NCBI GenBank assembly: GCA_964016885.1
Contig: OZ024741.1
Span: forward strand, 415,847,081-415,911,080
Origin: Eledone cirrhosa
Lineage: Eukaryota; Mollusca; Cephalopoda; Octopoda; Eledonidae
Reading direction: 5' to 3'
DNA length: 64,000 nt
Part shown: piece after piece, positions 48,831 to 62,449 of the stretch
Layout of the letters: every line of letters begins with the position of its first letter
Position numbering within the stretch: position 1 is the first letter of the stretch
Notes under the pieces: model-generated
Databases searched by the model: none
Seen by the model: the letters and a program-made list of their open reading frames with translations, nothing else
Told to the model about the DNA's origin: nothing
Program-made: the position numbers and the translations under genes

Positions 48831-51800
48831 ATGGGGTCTCTGTTATATTAACTAGGGCCTCTATTATATTAACTGAGGCCTCTGTTATATTAACTGGGGT
48901 CTCTGTTATATTAACTGGGTTCAGTTATATTAACTGGGGCCTCTGTTATATTAACTGGGGCCTCTGTTATATTAACTGGGGTCTCTGTAATATTAACTGG
49001 GGTCTCTGTCATGTTAACTGGGGTATGTTATATTAACTGGGACCTCTGTTATATTAACTGGGGCCTCTATTATAGTAACTGGGGCCTCTGTTATATTAAC
49101 TGGGGTCTCTGTTATATTAACTGGGTTCAGTTATATTAACTGGGGCCTCTGTTATATTAACTGGGGCCTCTATTATAGTAACTGGGGCCTCTGTTATATT
49201 AACTGGGGTCTCTGTTATATTAACTGGGGTCTCTGTTATATTAACTGGGGTCTCTATTATATTAACTGGGGTCTCTGTTATATTAACAGGGGTCTCTGTT
49301 ATATTAACTGGGGTCTCTGTTATATTAACTGGGGTCTCTGTTATATTAACTGGGGTCTCTGTTATATTAACTGGGGTATGTTATATTAACTGGGGTCTCT
49401 GTTATATTAACTGGGGTCTCTGTTATATTAACAGAGGTATCGTATATTAACTGGGGTCTCTGTTATATTAACTGGGGCCTCTATTATATTAGCTGGGGCC
49501 TCTGTTATATTAACTGGGGTCTCTGTTATATTAACTGAGGTCTCTGTAATATTAACTGGGGCCTCTATTATATTAACTGGGGTCTCTGTTATATTAACTG
49601 GGGCCTCTATTATATTAACTGAGGTCTCTGTTATATTAACTGGGGTCTGTTATTAACTGGGGCCTCTATTATATTAACTGAGGTCTCTGTTATATTAACT
49701 GAGGTCTGTTATCTTAACTGGGGTCTCTGTTATATTAACTGGGTTCTCTGTTATATTAACTGGGGTCTGTTATTAACTGGGGCCTCTATTATATTAACTG
49801 AGGTCTCTGTTATATTAACTGGAGTCTCTGTTATATTAACTGGGTCTCTGTTATATTAAATGGCGTCTGTTATATTAACTGGGGTCTCTGTTATATTAAC
49901 TGGGGTCTCTGTTATATTAACTGAGGTCTCTGTTATATTAACTGGGGTCTCTGTTATATTAACTGGGGCCTCTATTATATTAACTGGGGTCGCTGTTATA
50001 TTAAATGGGGTCTCTGTTATTTTAACTGGGGTCTCTGTTATATTAAATGGAGCCACTATTATATTAACTGGGGCCTCTGTTATATTAACTGGGGTCTCGG
50101 TTATATTAACTGGGGTCTCTGTTATATTAACTAGGGCCTCTATTATATTAACTGGGGCCTCTGTTATATTAACTGGGGTCTCTGTTATATTAACTGGGTT
50201 CAGTTATATTAACTGGGGCCTCTGTTATATTAACTGGGGCCTCTGTTATATTAACTGGGGTCTCTGTTATATTAACTGGGGTCTCTGTCATGTTAACTGA
50301 GTATGTTATATTAACTGGGGCCTCTGTTATATTAACTGGGGCCTCTATTATAGTAACTGGGGCCTCTGTTATATTAACTGGGGTCTCTGTTATATTAACT
50401 GGGGTCTCTGTTATATTAACTGGGGTCTCTATTATATTAACTAGGGTCTCTGTTATATTAACAGGGGTCTCTGTTATATTAACAGGGGTCTCTGTTATAT
50501 TAACTGGGGTCTCTGTTATATTAACTGGGGTCTGTTATATTAACTGGGGTCTCTGTTATATTAACTGGGGTCTCTGTTATATTAACTGGGGTATGTTATA
50601 TTAACTGGGGTCTCTGTTATATTAACTGGGGTCTCTGTTATATTAACTGGGGTATCGTATATTAACTGGGGTCTCTGTTATATTAACTGGGGCCTCTATT
50701 ATATTAGCTGGGGCCACTGTTATATTAACTGGGGTCTCTGTTATAATAACTGGGTTCAGTTATATTAACTGGGGTCTCTGTTATATTAACTGAGGTCTCT
50801 GTAATATTAACTGTGGCCTCTATTATATTAACTGGGGTCTCTGTTATATTAACTGGGGTCTCTGTTATATTAAATGGCGTCTGTTATATTAACTGGGGTC
50901 TCTGTTATATTAACTGAGGTCTCTGTTATATTAACTGGGGCCTCTGTTATATTAACTGGGGTCTGTTATTAACTGGGGCCTCTATTATATTAACTGAGGT
51001 CTCTGTTATAATAACTGTGGTCTGTTATTAACTGGGGCCTCTATTATATTAACTGAGGTCTCTTTTATATTAACTGGGGTCTGTTATTAACTGGGGCCTC
51101 TATTATATTAACTGAGGTCTCTGTTATATTAACTGGGGTCTGTTATTAACTGGGGCCTCTATTATATTAACTGGGGTCTCTGTTATATTAACTGGGGTCT
51201 CTGTTATATTAACTGGGGTCTATTATATTAACTGGGGTCTCTGTTATATTAAGTGCGGTCTCTTTTATATTAACTGGGGTCTGTTATCTTAACTGAGGTC
51301 TCTGTTATATTAACTGGGCTATGTTATATTAACTGGGGTCTCTGTTATATTAACTGAGGTCTGTTATCTTAACTGGGGTCTATGTTATATTAACTGGGTT
51401 CTCTGTTATATTTTACTGGGGTCTGTTATTAACTGGGGCCTCTATTATATTAACTGAGGTCTCTGTTATATTAACTGGAGTCTCTGTTATATTAACTGGG
51501 TCTCTGTTATATTAAATGGCGTCTGTTATATTAACTGGGGTCTCTGTTATATTAACTGGGGTCTCTGTTATATTAACTGGGGCCTCTGTTATATTAACTG
51601 AGGTCTCTGTTATATTAACTGGGGTCTCTGTTATATTAACTGGGGCCTATATTATATTAACTGGGGTCGCTGTTATATTAATTGGGGTCTCTGTTATATT
51701 AACTGGGGTCTCTGTTATATTAAATGGGGCCTCTATTATATTAACTGGGGTCTCTGTTATATTAACTGGGGTCTCTGTTATATTAACTAGGGCCTCTATT

Positions 51801-54342
51801 ATATTAACTGAGGCCTCTGTTATATTAACTGGGGTCTCTGTTATATTAACTGGGTTCAGTTATATTAACTGGGGCCTCTGTTATATTAACTGGGGCCTCT
51901 GTTATATTAACTGGGGTCTCTGTAATATTAACTGGGGTCTCTGTCATGTTAACTGGGGTATGTTATATTAACTGGGACCTCTGTTATATTAACTGGGGCC
52001 TCTATTATAGTAACTGGGGCCTCTGTTATATTAACTGGGGTCTCTGTTATATTAACTGGGTTCAGTTATATTAACTGGGGCCTCTGTTATATTAACTGGG
52101 GCCTCTATTATAGTAACTGGGGCCTCTGTTATATTAACTGGGGTCTCTGTTATATTAACTGGGGTCTCTGTTATATTAACTGGGGTCTCTATTATATTAA
52201 CTGGGGTCTCTGTTATATTAACAGGGGTCTCTGTTATATTAACTGGGGTCTCTGTTATATTAACTGGGGTCTCTGTTATATTAACTGGGGTCTCTGTTAT
52301 ATTAACTGGGGTATGTTATATTAACTGGGGTCTCTGTTATATTAACTGGGGTCTCTGTTATATTAACAGAGGTATCGTATATTAACTGGGGTCTCTGTTA
52401 TATTAACTGGGGCCTCTATTATATTAGCTGGGGCCTCTGTTATATTAACTGGGGTCTCTCTTATATTAACTGAGGTCTCTGTAATATTAACTGGGGCCTC
52501 TATTATATTAACTGGGGTCTCTGTTATATTAACTGGGGCCTCTATTATATTAACTGAGGTCTCTGTTATATTAACTGGGGTCTGTTATTAACTGGGGCCT
52601 CTATTATATTAACTGAGGTCTCTGTTATATTAACTGGGGTCTGTTATTAACTGGGGCCTCTATTATATTAACTGAGGTCTCTGTTATATTAACTGGGGTC
52701 TGTTATTAACTGGGGCCTCTATTATATTAAATGAGGTCTCTGTTATATTAACTGGGGTCTGTTATTAACTGGGGTCTCTATTATATTATCTGGGGTCTCT
52801 GTTATATTAACTGGGGTCTCTGTTATATTAACTGGGGTCTGTTATATTAACTGGGGTCTCTGTTATATTAACTGGTGTCTCTGTTATATTAACTGGGGTC
52901 TGTTATCTTAACTGAGGTCTCTGTTATATTAACTGGGCTCTGTTATATTAACTGGTGTCTCTGTTATATTAACTGAGGTCTGTTATCTTAACTGGGGTCT
53001 CTGTTATATTAACTGGGTTCTCTGTTATATTAACTGGGGTCTGTTATTAACTGGGGCCTCTATTATATTAACTGAGGTCTCTGTTATATTAACTGGAGTC
53101 TCTGTTATATTAACTGGGTCTGTGTTATATTAAATGGCGTCTGTTATATTAACTGGGGTCTCTGTTATATTAACTGGGGTCTCTGTTATATTAACTGAGG
53201 TCTCTGTTATATTAACTGGGGTCTCTGTTATATTAACTGGGGCCTCTATTATATTAACTGGGGTCGCTGTTATATTAAATGGGGTCTCTGTTATATTAAC
53301 TGGGGTCTCTGTTATATTAAATGAGGCCTCTATTATATTAACTGGGGCCTCTGTTATATTAACTGGGGTCTCTGTTATATTAACTGGGGTCTCTGTTATA
53401 TTAACTGGGTTCAGTTATATTAACTGGGGCCTCTGTTATATTAACTGGGGCCTCTGTTATATTAACTGGAGTCTCTGTTATATTAACTGGGGTCTCTGTC
53501 ATGTTAACTGGGGTATGTTATATTAACTGGGGCCTCTGTTATATTAATTGGGGCCTCTATTATAGTAACTGGGGCCTCTGTTATATTAACTGGGGTCTCT
53601 GTTATATTAACTGGGGTCTCTGTTATATTAACTGGGGTCTCTGTTATATTAACTGGGGTCTGTTATATTAACTGGGGTCTCTGTTATATTAACTGGGGTC
53701 TCTGTTATATTAACTGGGGTATGTTATATTAACTGGGGTTTCTGTTATATTAACTGGGGTCTCTGTTATATTAACTGGGATATCGTATATTAACTGGGGT
53801 CTCTGTTATATTAACTGGGGCCTCTATTATATTAGCTGGGGCCACTGTTATGTTAACTGGGGTCCTGTTATAATAACTGGGTTCAGTTATATTAACTGGG
53901 GTCTCTGTTATATTAACTGAGGTCTCTGTAATATTAACTGGGGCCTCTATTATATTAACTGGGGTCTCTGTTATATTAACAGGGGTCTCTGTTATATTAA
54001 CAGGGGTCTCTGTTATATTAACTGGGGTCTCTGTTATATTAACTGGGGTCTGTTATATTAACTGGGGTCTCTGTTATATTAACTGGGGTCTCTGTTATAT
54101 TAACTGGAGTATGTTATATTAACTGAGGTCTCTGTTATATTAACTGGGGTCTGTTATTAACTGGGGCCTCTATTATATTAACTGAGGTCTCTGTTATATT
54201 AACTGGGGTCTGTTATTAACTGGGGCCTCTATTATATTAACTGAGGCCTCTGTTATATTAACTGGGGTCTGTTATTAACTGGGGTCTCTATTATATTAAC
54301 TGGGGTCTCTGTTATATTAACTGGGGTCTCTGTTATATTAAC
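48831..54342. repeat. 5.9-kb tandem duplication in domain D, copy 2 (empty site)
   Basis: Follows copy 1 directly. It carries an uninterrupted GGTC at 52,815-52,818 at the place corresponding to the insert, with flanking units that match both sides of the filled site. It gains one 59-bp block near 51.1 kb relative to copy 1. Confidence 0.9.
52577..52773. repeat. 59-bp higher-order repeat, four copies, sister of 46.7 kb
   Basis: GTCTGTTATTAA occurs at 52,580, 52,639, 52,698 and 52,757, exactly 59 bp apart. It matches the four copies at 46.66-46.86 kb at shift 5,916. The unit after the third block has a private TTAAATGAGG. Confidence 0.9.
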
Positions 54343-55899
54343 TGGGGTCTGTTATATTAACTGGGGTCTCTGTTATATTAACTGCTGTCTCTGTTATATT
54401 AACTGGGGTCTGTTATCTTAACTGAGGTCTCTGTTATATTAACAGGGCTCTGTTATATTAACTGGTGTCTCTGTTATATTAACTGAGGTCTGTTATCTTA
54501 ACTGGGGTCTCTGTTATATTAACTGGGTTCTCTGTTATATTAACTGGGGCCTCTATTATATTAACTGAGGTCTCTGTTATATTAACTGGAGTCTCTGTTA
54601 TATTAACTGGGTCTCTGTTATATTAAATGGCGTCTGTTATATTAACTGGGGTCTCTGTTATATTAACTGGGGTCTCTGTTATATTAACTGAGGTCTCTGT
54701 TATATTAACTGGGGTCTCTGTTATATTAACTGGGGCCTCTATTATATTAACTGGGGTCGCTGTTATATTAAATGGGGTCTCTGTTATATTAACTGGGGTC
54801 TCTGTTATATTAAATGGAGCCACTATTATATTAACTGGGGCCTCTGTTATATTAACTGGGGTCTCTGTTATATTAACTGGGGTCTCTGTTATATTAACTA
54901 GGGCCTCTATTATATTAACTGGGGCCTCTGTTATATTAACTGGGGTCTCTGTTATATTAACTGGGTTCAGTTATATTAACTGGGGCCTCTGTTATATTAA
55001 CTGGGGCCTCTGTTATATTAACTGGAGTCTCTGTTATATTAACTGGGGTCTCTGTCATGTTAACTGGGGTATGTTATATTAACTGGGGCCTCTGTTATAT
55101 TAATTGGGGCCTCTATTATAGTAACTGGGGCCTCTGTTATATTAACTGGGGTCTCTGTTATATTAACTGGGGTCTCTGTTATATTAACTGGGGTCTCTGT
55201 TATATTAACTGGGGTCTGTTATATTAACTGGGGTCTCTGTTATATTAACTGGGGTCTCTGTTATATTAACTGGGGTATGTTATATTAACTGGGGTTTCTG
55301 TTATATTAACTGGGGTCTCTGTTATATTAACTGGGATATCGTATATTAACTGGGGTCTCTGTTATATTAACTGGGGCCTCTATTATATTAGCTGGGGCCA
55401 CTGTTATGTTAACTGGGGTCTCTGTTATAATAACTGGGTTCAGTTATATTAACTGGGGTCTCTGTTATATTAACTGAGGTCTCTGTAATATTAACTGGGG
55501 CCTCTATTATATTAACTGGGGTCTCTGTTATATTAACAGGGGTCTCTGTTATATTAACAGGGGTCTCTGTTATATTAACTGGGGTCTCTGTTATATTAAC
55601 TGGGGTCTGTTATATTAACTGGGGTCTCTGTTATATTAACTGGGGTCTCTGTTATATTAACTGGAGTATGTTATATTAACTGAGGTCTCTGTTATATTAA
55701 CTGGGGTCTGTTATTAACTGGGGCCTCTATTATATTAACTGAGGTCTCTGTTATATTAACTGGGGTCTGTTATTAACTGGGGCCTCTATTATATTAACTG
55801 AGGCCTCTGTTATATTAACTGGGGTCTGTTATTAACTGGGGTCTCTATTATATTAACTGGGGTCTCTGTTATATTAACTGGGGTCTCTGTTATATTAAC

Positions 55900-58365
55900 T
55901 GGGGTCTGTTATATTAACTGGGGTCTCTGTTATATTAACTGCTGTCTCTGTTATATTAACTGGGGTCTGTTATCTTAACTGAGGTCTCTGTTATATTAAC
56001 AGGGCTCTGTTATATTAACTGGTGTCTCTGTTATATTAACTGAGGTCTGTTATCTTAACTGGGGTCTCTGTTATATTAACTGGGTTCTCTGTTATATTAA
56101 CTGGGGTCTGTTATTAACTGGGGCCTCTATTATATTAACTAAGGTCTCTGTTATATTAACTGGAGTCTCTGTTATATTAACTGGGTCTCTGTTATATTAA
56201 ATGGCGTCTGTTATATTAACTGGGGTCTCTGTTATATTAACTGGGGTCTCTGTTATATTAACTGAGGTCTCTGTTATATTAACTGGGGTCTCTGTTATAT
56301 TAACTGGGGCCTCTATTATATTAACTGGGGTCGCTGTTATATTAAATGGGGTCTCTGTTATATTAACTGGGGTCTCTGTTATATTAAATGGTGCCACTAT
56401 TATATTAACTGGGGCCTCTGTTATATTAACTGGGGTCTCTGTTATATTAACTGGGGTCTCTGTTATATTAACTAGGGCCTCTATTATATTAACTGGGGCC
56501 TCTGTTATATTAACTGGGGTCTCTGTTATATTAACTGGGTTCAGTTATATTAACTGGGGCCTCTGTTATATTAACTCGGGCCTCTGTTATATTAACTGGG
56601 GTCTCTGTTATATTAACTGGGGTCTCTGTCATGTTAACTGAGTATGTTATATTAACAGGGGCCTCTGTTATATTAACTGGGGCCTCTATTATAGTAACTG
56701 GGGCCTCTGTTATATTAACTGGGGTCTCTGTTATATTAACTGTGTTCTCTGTTATATTAACTGGGGTCTCTATTATATTAACTGGGGTCTCTGTTATATT
56801 AACAGGGATCTCTGTTATATTAACAGGGGTCTCTGTTATATTAACTGGGGTCTCTGTTATATTAACTGGGGTCTGTTATATTAACTGGGGTCTCTGTTAT
56901 ATTAACTGGGGTCTCTGTTATATTAACTGGGGTATGTTATATTAACTGGGGTCTCTGTTATATTAACTGGGGTCTCTGTTATATTATCTGGGGTATCGTA
57001 TATTAACTGGGGTCTCTGTTATATTAACTGGGGCCTCTATTATATTAGCTGGGGCCACTGTTATATTAACTGGGGTCTCTGTTATATTAACTGGGGTCTC
57101 TGTTATATTAACTGGAGTATGTTATATTAACTGAGGTCTCTGTTATATTAACTGGGGTCTGTTATTAACTGGGGCCTCTATTATATTAACTGAGGTCTCT
57201 GTTATATTAACTGGGGTCTGTTATTAACTGGGGCCTCTATTATATTAACTGAGGCCTCTGTTATATTAACTGGGGTCTGTTATTAACTGGGGTCACTATT
57301 ATATTAACTGGTGTCTCTGTTATATTAACTGGGGTCTCTGTTATATTAACTGGGGTCTGTTATATTAACTGGGGTCTCTGTTATATTAACTGCTGTCTCT
57401 GTTATATTAACTTGGGTCTGTTATCTTAACTGAGGTCTCTGTTATATTAACAGGGCTCTGTTATATTAACTGGTGTCTCTGTTATATTAACTGAGGTCTG
57501 TTATCTTAACTGGGGTCTCTGTTATATTAACTGGGTTCTCTGTTATATTAACTGGGGTCTGTTATTAACTGGGGCCTCTATTATATTAACTGAGGTCTCT
57601 GTTATATTAACTGGAGTCTCTGTTATATTAACTGGGTCTCTGTTATATTAAATGGCGTCTCTGTTATATTAACAGGGGTCTCTGTTATATTAACAGGGGT
57701 CTCTGTTATATTAACTGGGGTCTCTGTTATATTAACTGGGGGCTGTTATATTAACTGGGGTCTCTGTTATATTAACTGGGGTCTCTGTTATATTAACTGG
57801 GGTATGTTATATTAACTGGGGTCTCTGTTATATTAACTGGGGTCTCTGTTATATTATCTGGGGTATCGTATATTAACTGGGGTCTCTGTTATATTAACTG
57901 GGGCCTCTATTATATTAGCTGGGGCCACTGTTATATTAACTGGGGTCTCTGTTATAATAACTGGGTTCAGTTATATTAACTGGGGTCTCTGTTATATTAA
58001 CTGAGGTCTCTGTAATATTAACTGGGGTCTCTGTTATATTAACTGAGGTCTCTGTTATATTAACTGGGGCCTCTGTTATATTAACTGGGGTCTGTTATTA
58101 ACTGGGGCCTCTATTATATTAACTGAGGTCTCTGTTATAATAACTGTGGTCTGTTATTAACTGGGGCCTCTATTATATTAACTGAGGTCTCTTTTGTATT
58201 AACTGGGGTCTGTTATTAACTGGGGCCTCTATTATATTAACTGAGGTCTCTGTTATATTAACTGGGGTCTGTTATTAACTGGGGTCTCTATTATATTAAC
58301 TGGGGTCTCTGTTATATTAACTGGGGTCTCTGTTATATTAACTGGGGTCTCTGTTATATTAACTG
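55900..58365. repeat. 2.4-kb tandem duplication in domain D, copy 1
   Basis: Pairs with 58,366-60,700. Shift 2,464 at 55,941/58,405 (GCTGTCTCTG) and 56,201/58,665. Shift 2,380 at 56,631/59,011 and 57,741/60,121 (GGGGGCTGTTATA). The 84-bp step is a loss of exactly four units in copy 2. Shared private variants include TTAACTGTGTTCTCTG and TTAACAGGGATCTC. Confidence 0.9.
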
Positions 58366-60700
58366 GGGTCTGTTATATTAACTGGGGTCTCTGTTATATT
58401 AACTGCTGTCTCTGTTATATTAACTGGGGTCTGTTATCTTAACTGAGGTCTCTGTTATATTAACAGGGCTCTGTTATATTAACTGGTGTCTCTGTTATAT
58501 TAACTGAGGTCTGTTATCTTAACTGGGGTCTCTGTTATATTAACTGGGTTCTCTGTTATATTAACTGGGGTCTGTTATTAACTGGGGCCTCTATTATATT
58601 AACTGAGGTCTCTGTTATATTAACTGGAGTCTCTGTTATATTAACTGGGTCTCTGTTATATTAAATGGCGTCTGTTATATTAACTGGGGTCTCTGTTATA
58701 TTAACTGGGGTCTCTGTTATATTAACTGAGGTCTCTGTTATATTAACTGGGGTCTCTGTTATATTAACTGGGGCCTCTATTATATTAACTGGGGTCGCTG
58801 TTATATTAAATGGGGTCTCTGTTATATTAACTGGGGTCTCTGTTATATTAACTAGGGCCTCTATTATATTAACTGGGGCCTCTGTTATATTAACTGGGGT
58901 CTCTGTTATATTAACTGGGTTCAGTTATATTAACTGGGGCCTCTGTTATATTAACTGGGGCCTCTGTTATATTAACTGGGGTCTCTGTTATATTAACTGG
59001 GGTCTCTGTCATGTTAACTGAGTATGTTATATTAACAGGGGCCTCTGTTATATTAACTGGGGCCTCTATTATAGTAACTGGGGCCTCTGTTATATTAACT
59101 GGGGTCTCTGTTATATTAACTGTGTTCTCTGTTATATTAACTGGGGTCTCTATTATATTAACTGGGGTCTCTGTTATATTAACAGGGATCTCTGTTATAT
59201 TAACAGGGGTCTCTGTTATATTAACTGGGGTCTCTGTTATATTAACTGGGGTCTGTTATATTAACTGGGGTCTCTGTTATATTAACTGGGGTCTCTGTTA
59301 TATTAACTGGGGTATGTTATATTAACTGGGGTCTCTGTTATATTAACTGGGGTCTCTGTTATATTATCTGGGGTATCGTATATTAACTGGGGTCTCTGTT
59401 ATATTAACTGGGGCCTCTATTATATTAGCTGGGGCCACTGTTATATTAACTGGGGTCTCTGTTATATTAACTGGGGTCTCTGTTATATTAACTGGAGTAT
59501 GTTATATTAACTGAGGTCTCTGTTATATTAACTGGGGTCTGTTATTAACTGGGGCCTCTATTATATTAACTGAGGTCTCTGTTATATTAACTGGGGTCTG
59601 TTATTAACTGGGGCCTCTATTATATTAACTGAGGCCTCTGTTATATTAACTGGGGTCTGTTATTAACTGGGGTCACTATTATATTAACTGGTGTCTCTGT
59701 TATATTAACTGGGGTCTCTGTTATATTAACTGGGGTCTGTTATATTAACTGGGGTCTCTGTTATATTAACTGCTGTCTCTGTTATATTAACTTGGGTCTG
59801 TTATCTTAACTGAGGTCTCTGTTATATTAACAGGGCTCTGTTATATTAACTGGTGTCTCTGTTATATTAACTGAGGTCTGTTATCTTAACTGGGGTCTCT
59901 GTTATATTAACTGGGTTCTCTGTTATATTAACTGGGGTATGTTATTAACTGGGGCCTCTATTATATTAACTGAGGTCTCTGTTATATTAACTGGAGTCTC
60001 TGTTATATTAACTGGGTCTCTGTTATATTAAATGGCGTCTCTGTTATATTAACAGGGGTCTCTGTTATATTAACAGGGGTCTCTGTTATATTAACTGGGG
60101 TCTCTGTTATATTAACTGGGGGCTGTTATATTAACTGGGGTCTCTGTTATATTAACTGGGGTCTCTGTTATATTAACTGGGGTATGTTATATTAACTGGG
60201 GTCTCTGTTATATTAACTGGGGTCTCTGTTATATTATCTGGGGTATCGTATATTAACTGGGGTCTCTGTTATATTAACTGGGGCCTCTATTATATTAGCT
60301 GGGGCCACTGTTATATTAACTGGGGTCTCTGTTATAATAACTGGGTTCAGTTATATTAACTGGGGTCTCTGTTATATTAACTGAGGTCTCTGTAATATTA
60401 ACTGGGGTCTCTGTTATATTAACTGAGGTCTCTGTTATATTAACTGGGGCCTCTGTTATATTAACTGGGGTCTGTTATTAACTGGGGCCTCTATTATATT
60501 AACTGAGGTCTCTGTTATAATAACTGTGGTCTGTTATTAACTGGGGCCTCTATTATATTAACTGAGGTCTCTTTTATATTAACTGGGGTCTGTTATTAAC
60601 TGGGGCCTCTATTATATTAACTGAGGTCTCTGTTATATTAACTGGGGTCTGTTATTAACTGGGGCCTCTATTATATTAACTGGGGTCTCTGTTATATTAA
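58366..60700. repeat. 2.4-kb tandem duplication in domain D, copy 2
   Basis: Second copy, 84 bp (four units) shorter than copy 1 near 58,820. The two are otherwise nearly identical, with single differences such as CTCTTTTGTATT near 58,190 against CTCTTTTATATT near 60,570. They diverge near 60,720. Confidence 0.88.
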
Positions 60701-62449
60701 CTGGGGTCTCTGTTATATTAACTGGGGTCTATTATATTAACTGGGGTCTCTGTTATATTAAGTGGGGTCTCTTTTATATTAACTGGGGTCTGTTATCTTA
60801 ACTGAGGTCTCTGTTATATTAACTGGGCTATGTTATATTAACTGGGGTCTCTGTTATATTAACTGAGGTCTGTTATCTTAACTGGGGTCTCTGTTATATT
60901 AACTGGGTTCTCTGTTATATTTTACTGGGGTCTGTTATTAACTGGGGCCTCTATTATATTAACTGAGGTCTCTGTTATATTAACTGGAGTCTCTGTTATA
61001 TTAACTGGGTCTCTGTTATATTAAATGGCGTCTGTTATATTAACTGGGGTCTCTGTTATATTAACTGGGGTCTCTGTTATATTAACTGGGGCCTCTGTTA
61101 TATTAACTGAGGTCTCTGTTATATTAACTGGGGTCTCTGTTATATTAACTGGGGCCTATATTATATTAACTGGGGTCGCTGTTATATTAATTGGGGTCTC
61201 TGTTATATTAACTGGGGTCTCTGTTATATTAAATGGGGCTTCTATTATATTAACTGAGGCCTCTGTTATATTAACTGGGGTCTCTGTTATATTAACTGGG
61301 GTCTCTGTTATATTAACTAGGGCCTCTATTATATTAACTGAGGCCTCTGTTATATTAACTGGGGTCTCTGTTATATTAACTTGGTTCAGTTATATTAACT
61401 GGGGCCTCTGTTATATTAACTGGGGCCTCTGTTATATTAACTGGGGTCTCTGTAATATTAACTGGGGTCTCTGTCATGTTAACTGGGGTATGTTATATTA
61501 ACTGGGACCTCTGTTATATTAACTGGGGCCTCTATTATAGTAACTGGGGCCTCTGTTATATTAACTGGGGTCTCTGTTATATTAACTGGGTTCAGTTATA
61601 TTAACTGGGGCCTCTGTTATATTAACTGGGGCCTCTATTATAGTAACTGGGGCCTCTGTTATATTAACTGGGGTCTCTGTTATATTAACTGGGGTCTCTG
61701 TTATATTAACTGGGGTCTCTATTATATTAACTGGGGTCTCTGTTATATTAACAGGGGTCTCTGTTATATTAACTGGGGTCTCTGTTATATTAACTGGGGT
61801 CTCTGTTATATTAACTGGGGTATGTTATATTAACTGGGGTCTCTGTTATATTAACTGGGGTCTCTGTTATATTAACAGAGGTATCGTATATTAACTGGGG
61901 TCTCTGTTATATTAACTGGGGCCTCTATTATATTAGCTGGGGCCTCTGTTATATTAACTGAGGTCTCTGTAATATTAACTGGGGCCTCTATTATATTAAC
62001 TGGGGTCTGTTATATTAACTGGGGCCTCTATTATATTAACTGAGGTCTCTGTTATATTAACTGGGGTCTGTTATTAACTGGGGCCTCTATTATATTAACT
62101 GAGGTCTCTGTTATATTAACTGGGGTCTGTTATTAACTGGGGTCTCTATTATATTAACTGGGGTCTCTGTTATATTAACTGGGGTCTCTGTTATATTAAC
62201 TGGGGTCTGTTATATTAACTGGGGTCTCTGTTATATTAACTGGTGTCTCTGTTATATTAACTGGGGTCTGTTATCTTAACTGAGGTCTCTGTTATATTAA
62301 CTGGGCTCTGTTATATTAACTGGTGTCTCTGTTATATTAACTGAGGTCTGTTATCTTAACTGGGGTCTCTGTTATATTAACTGGGTTCTCTGTTATATTA
62401 ACTGGGGTCTGTTATTAACTGGGGCCTCTATTATATTAACTGGGGTCTC

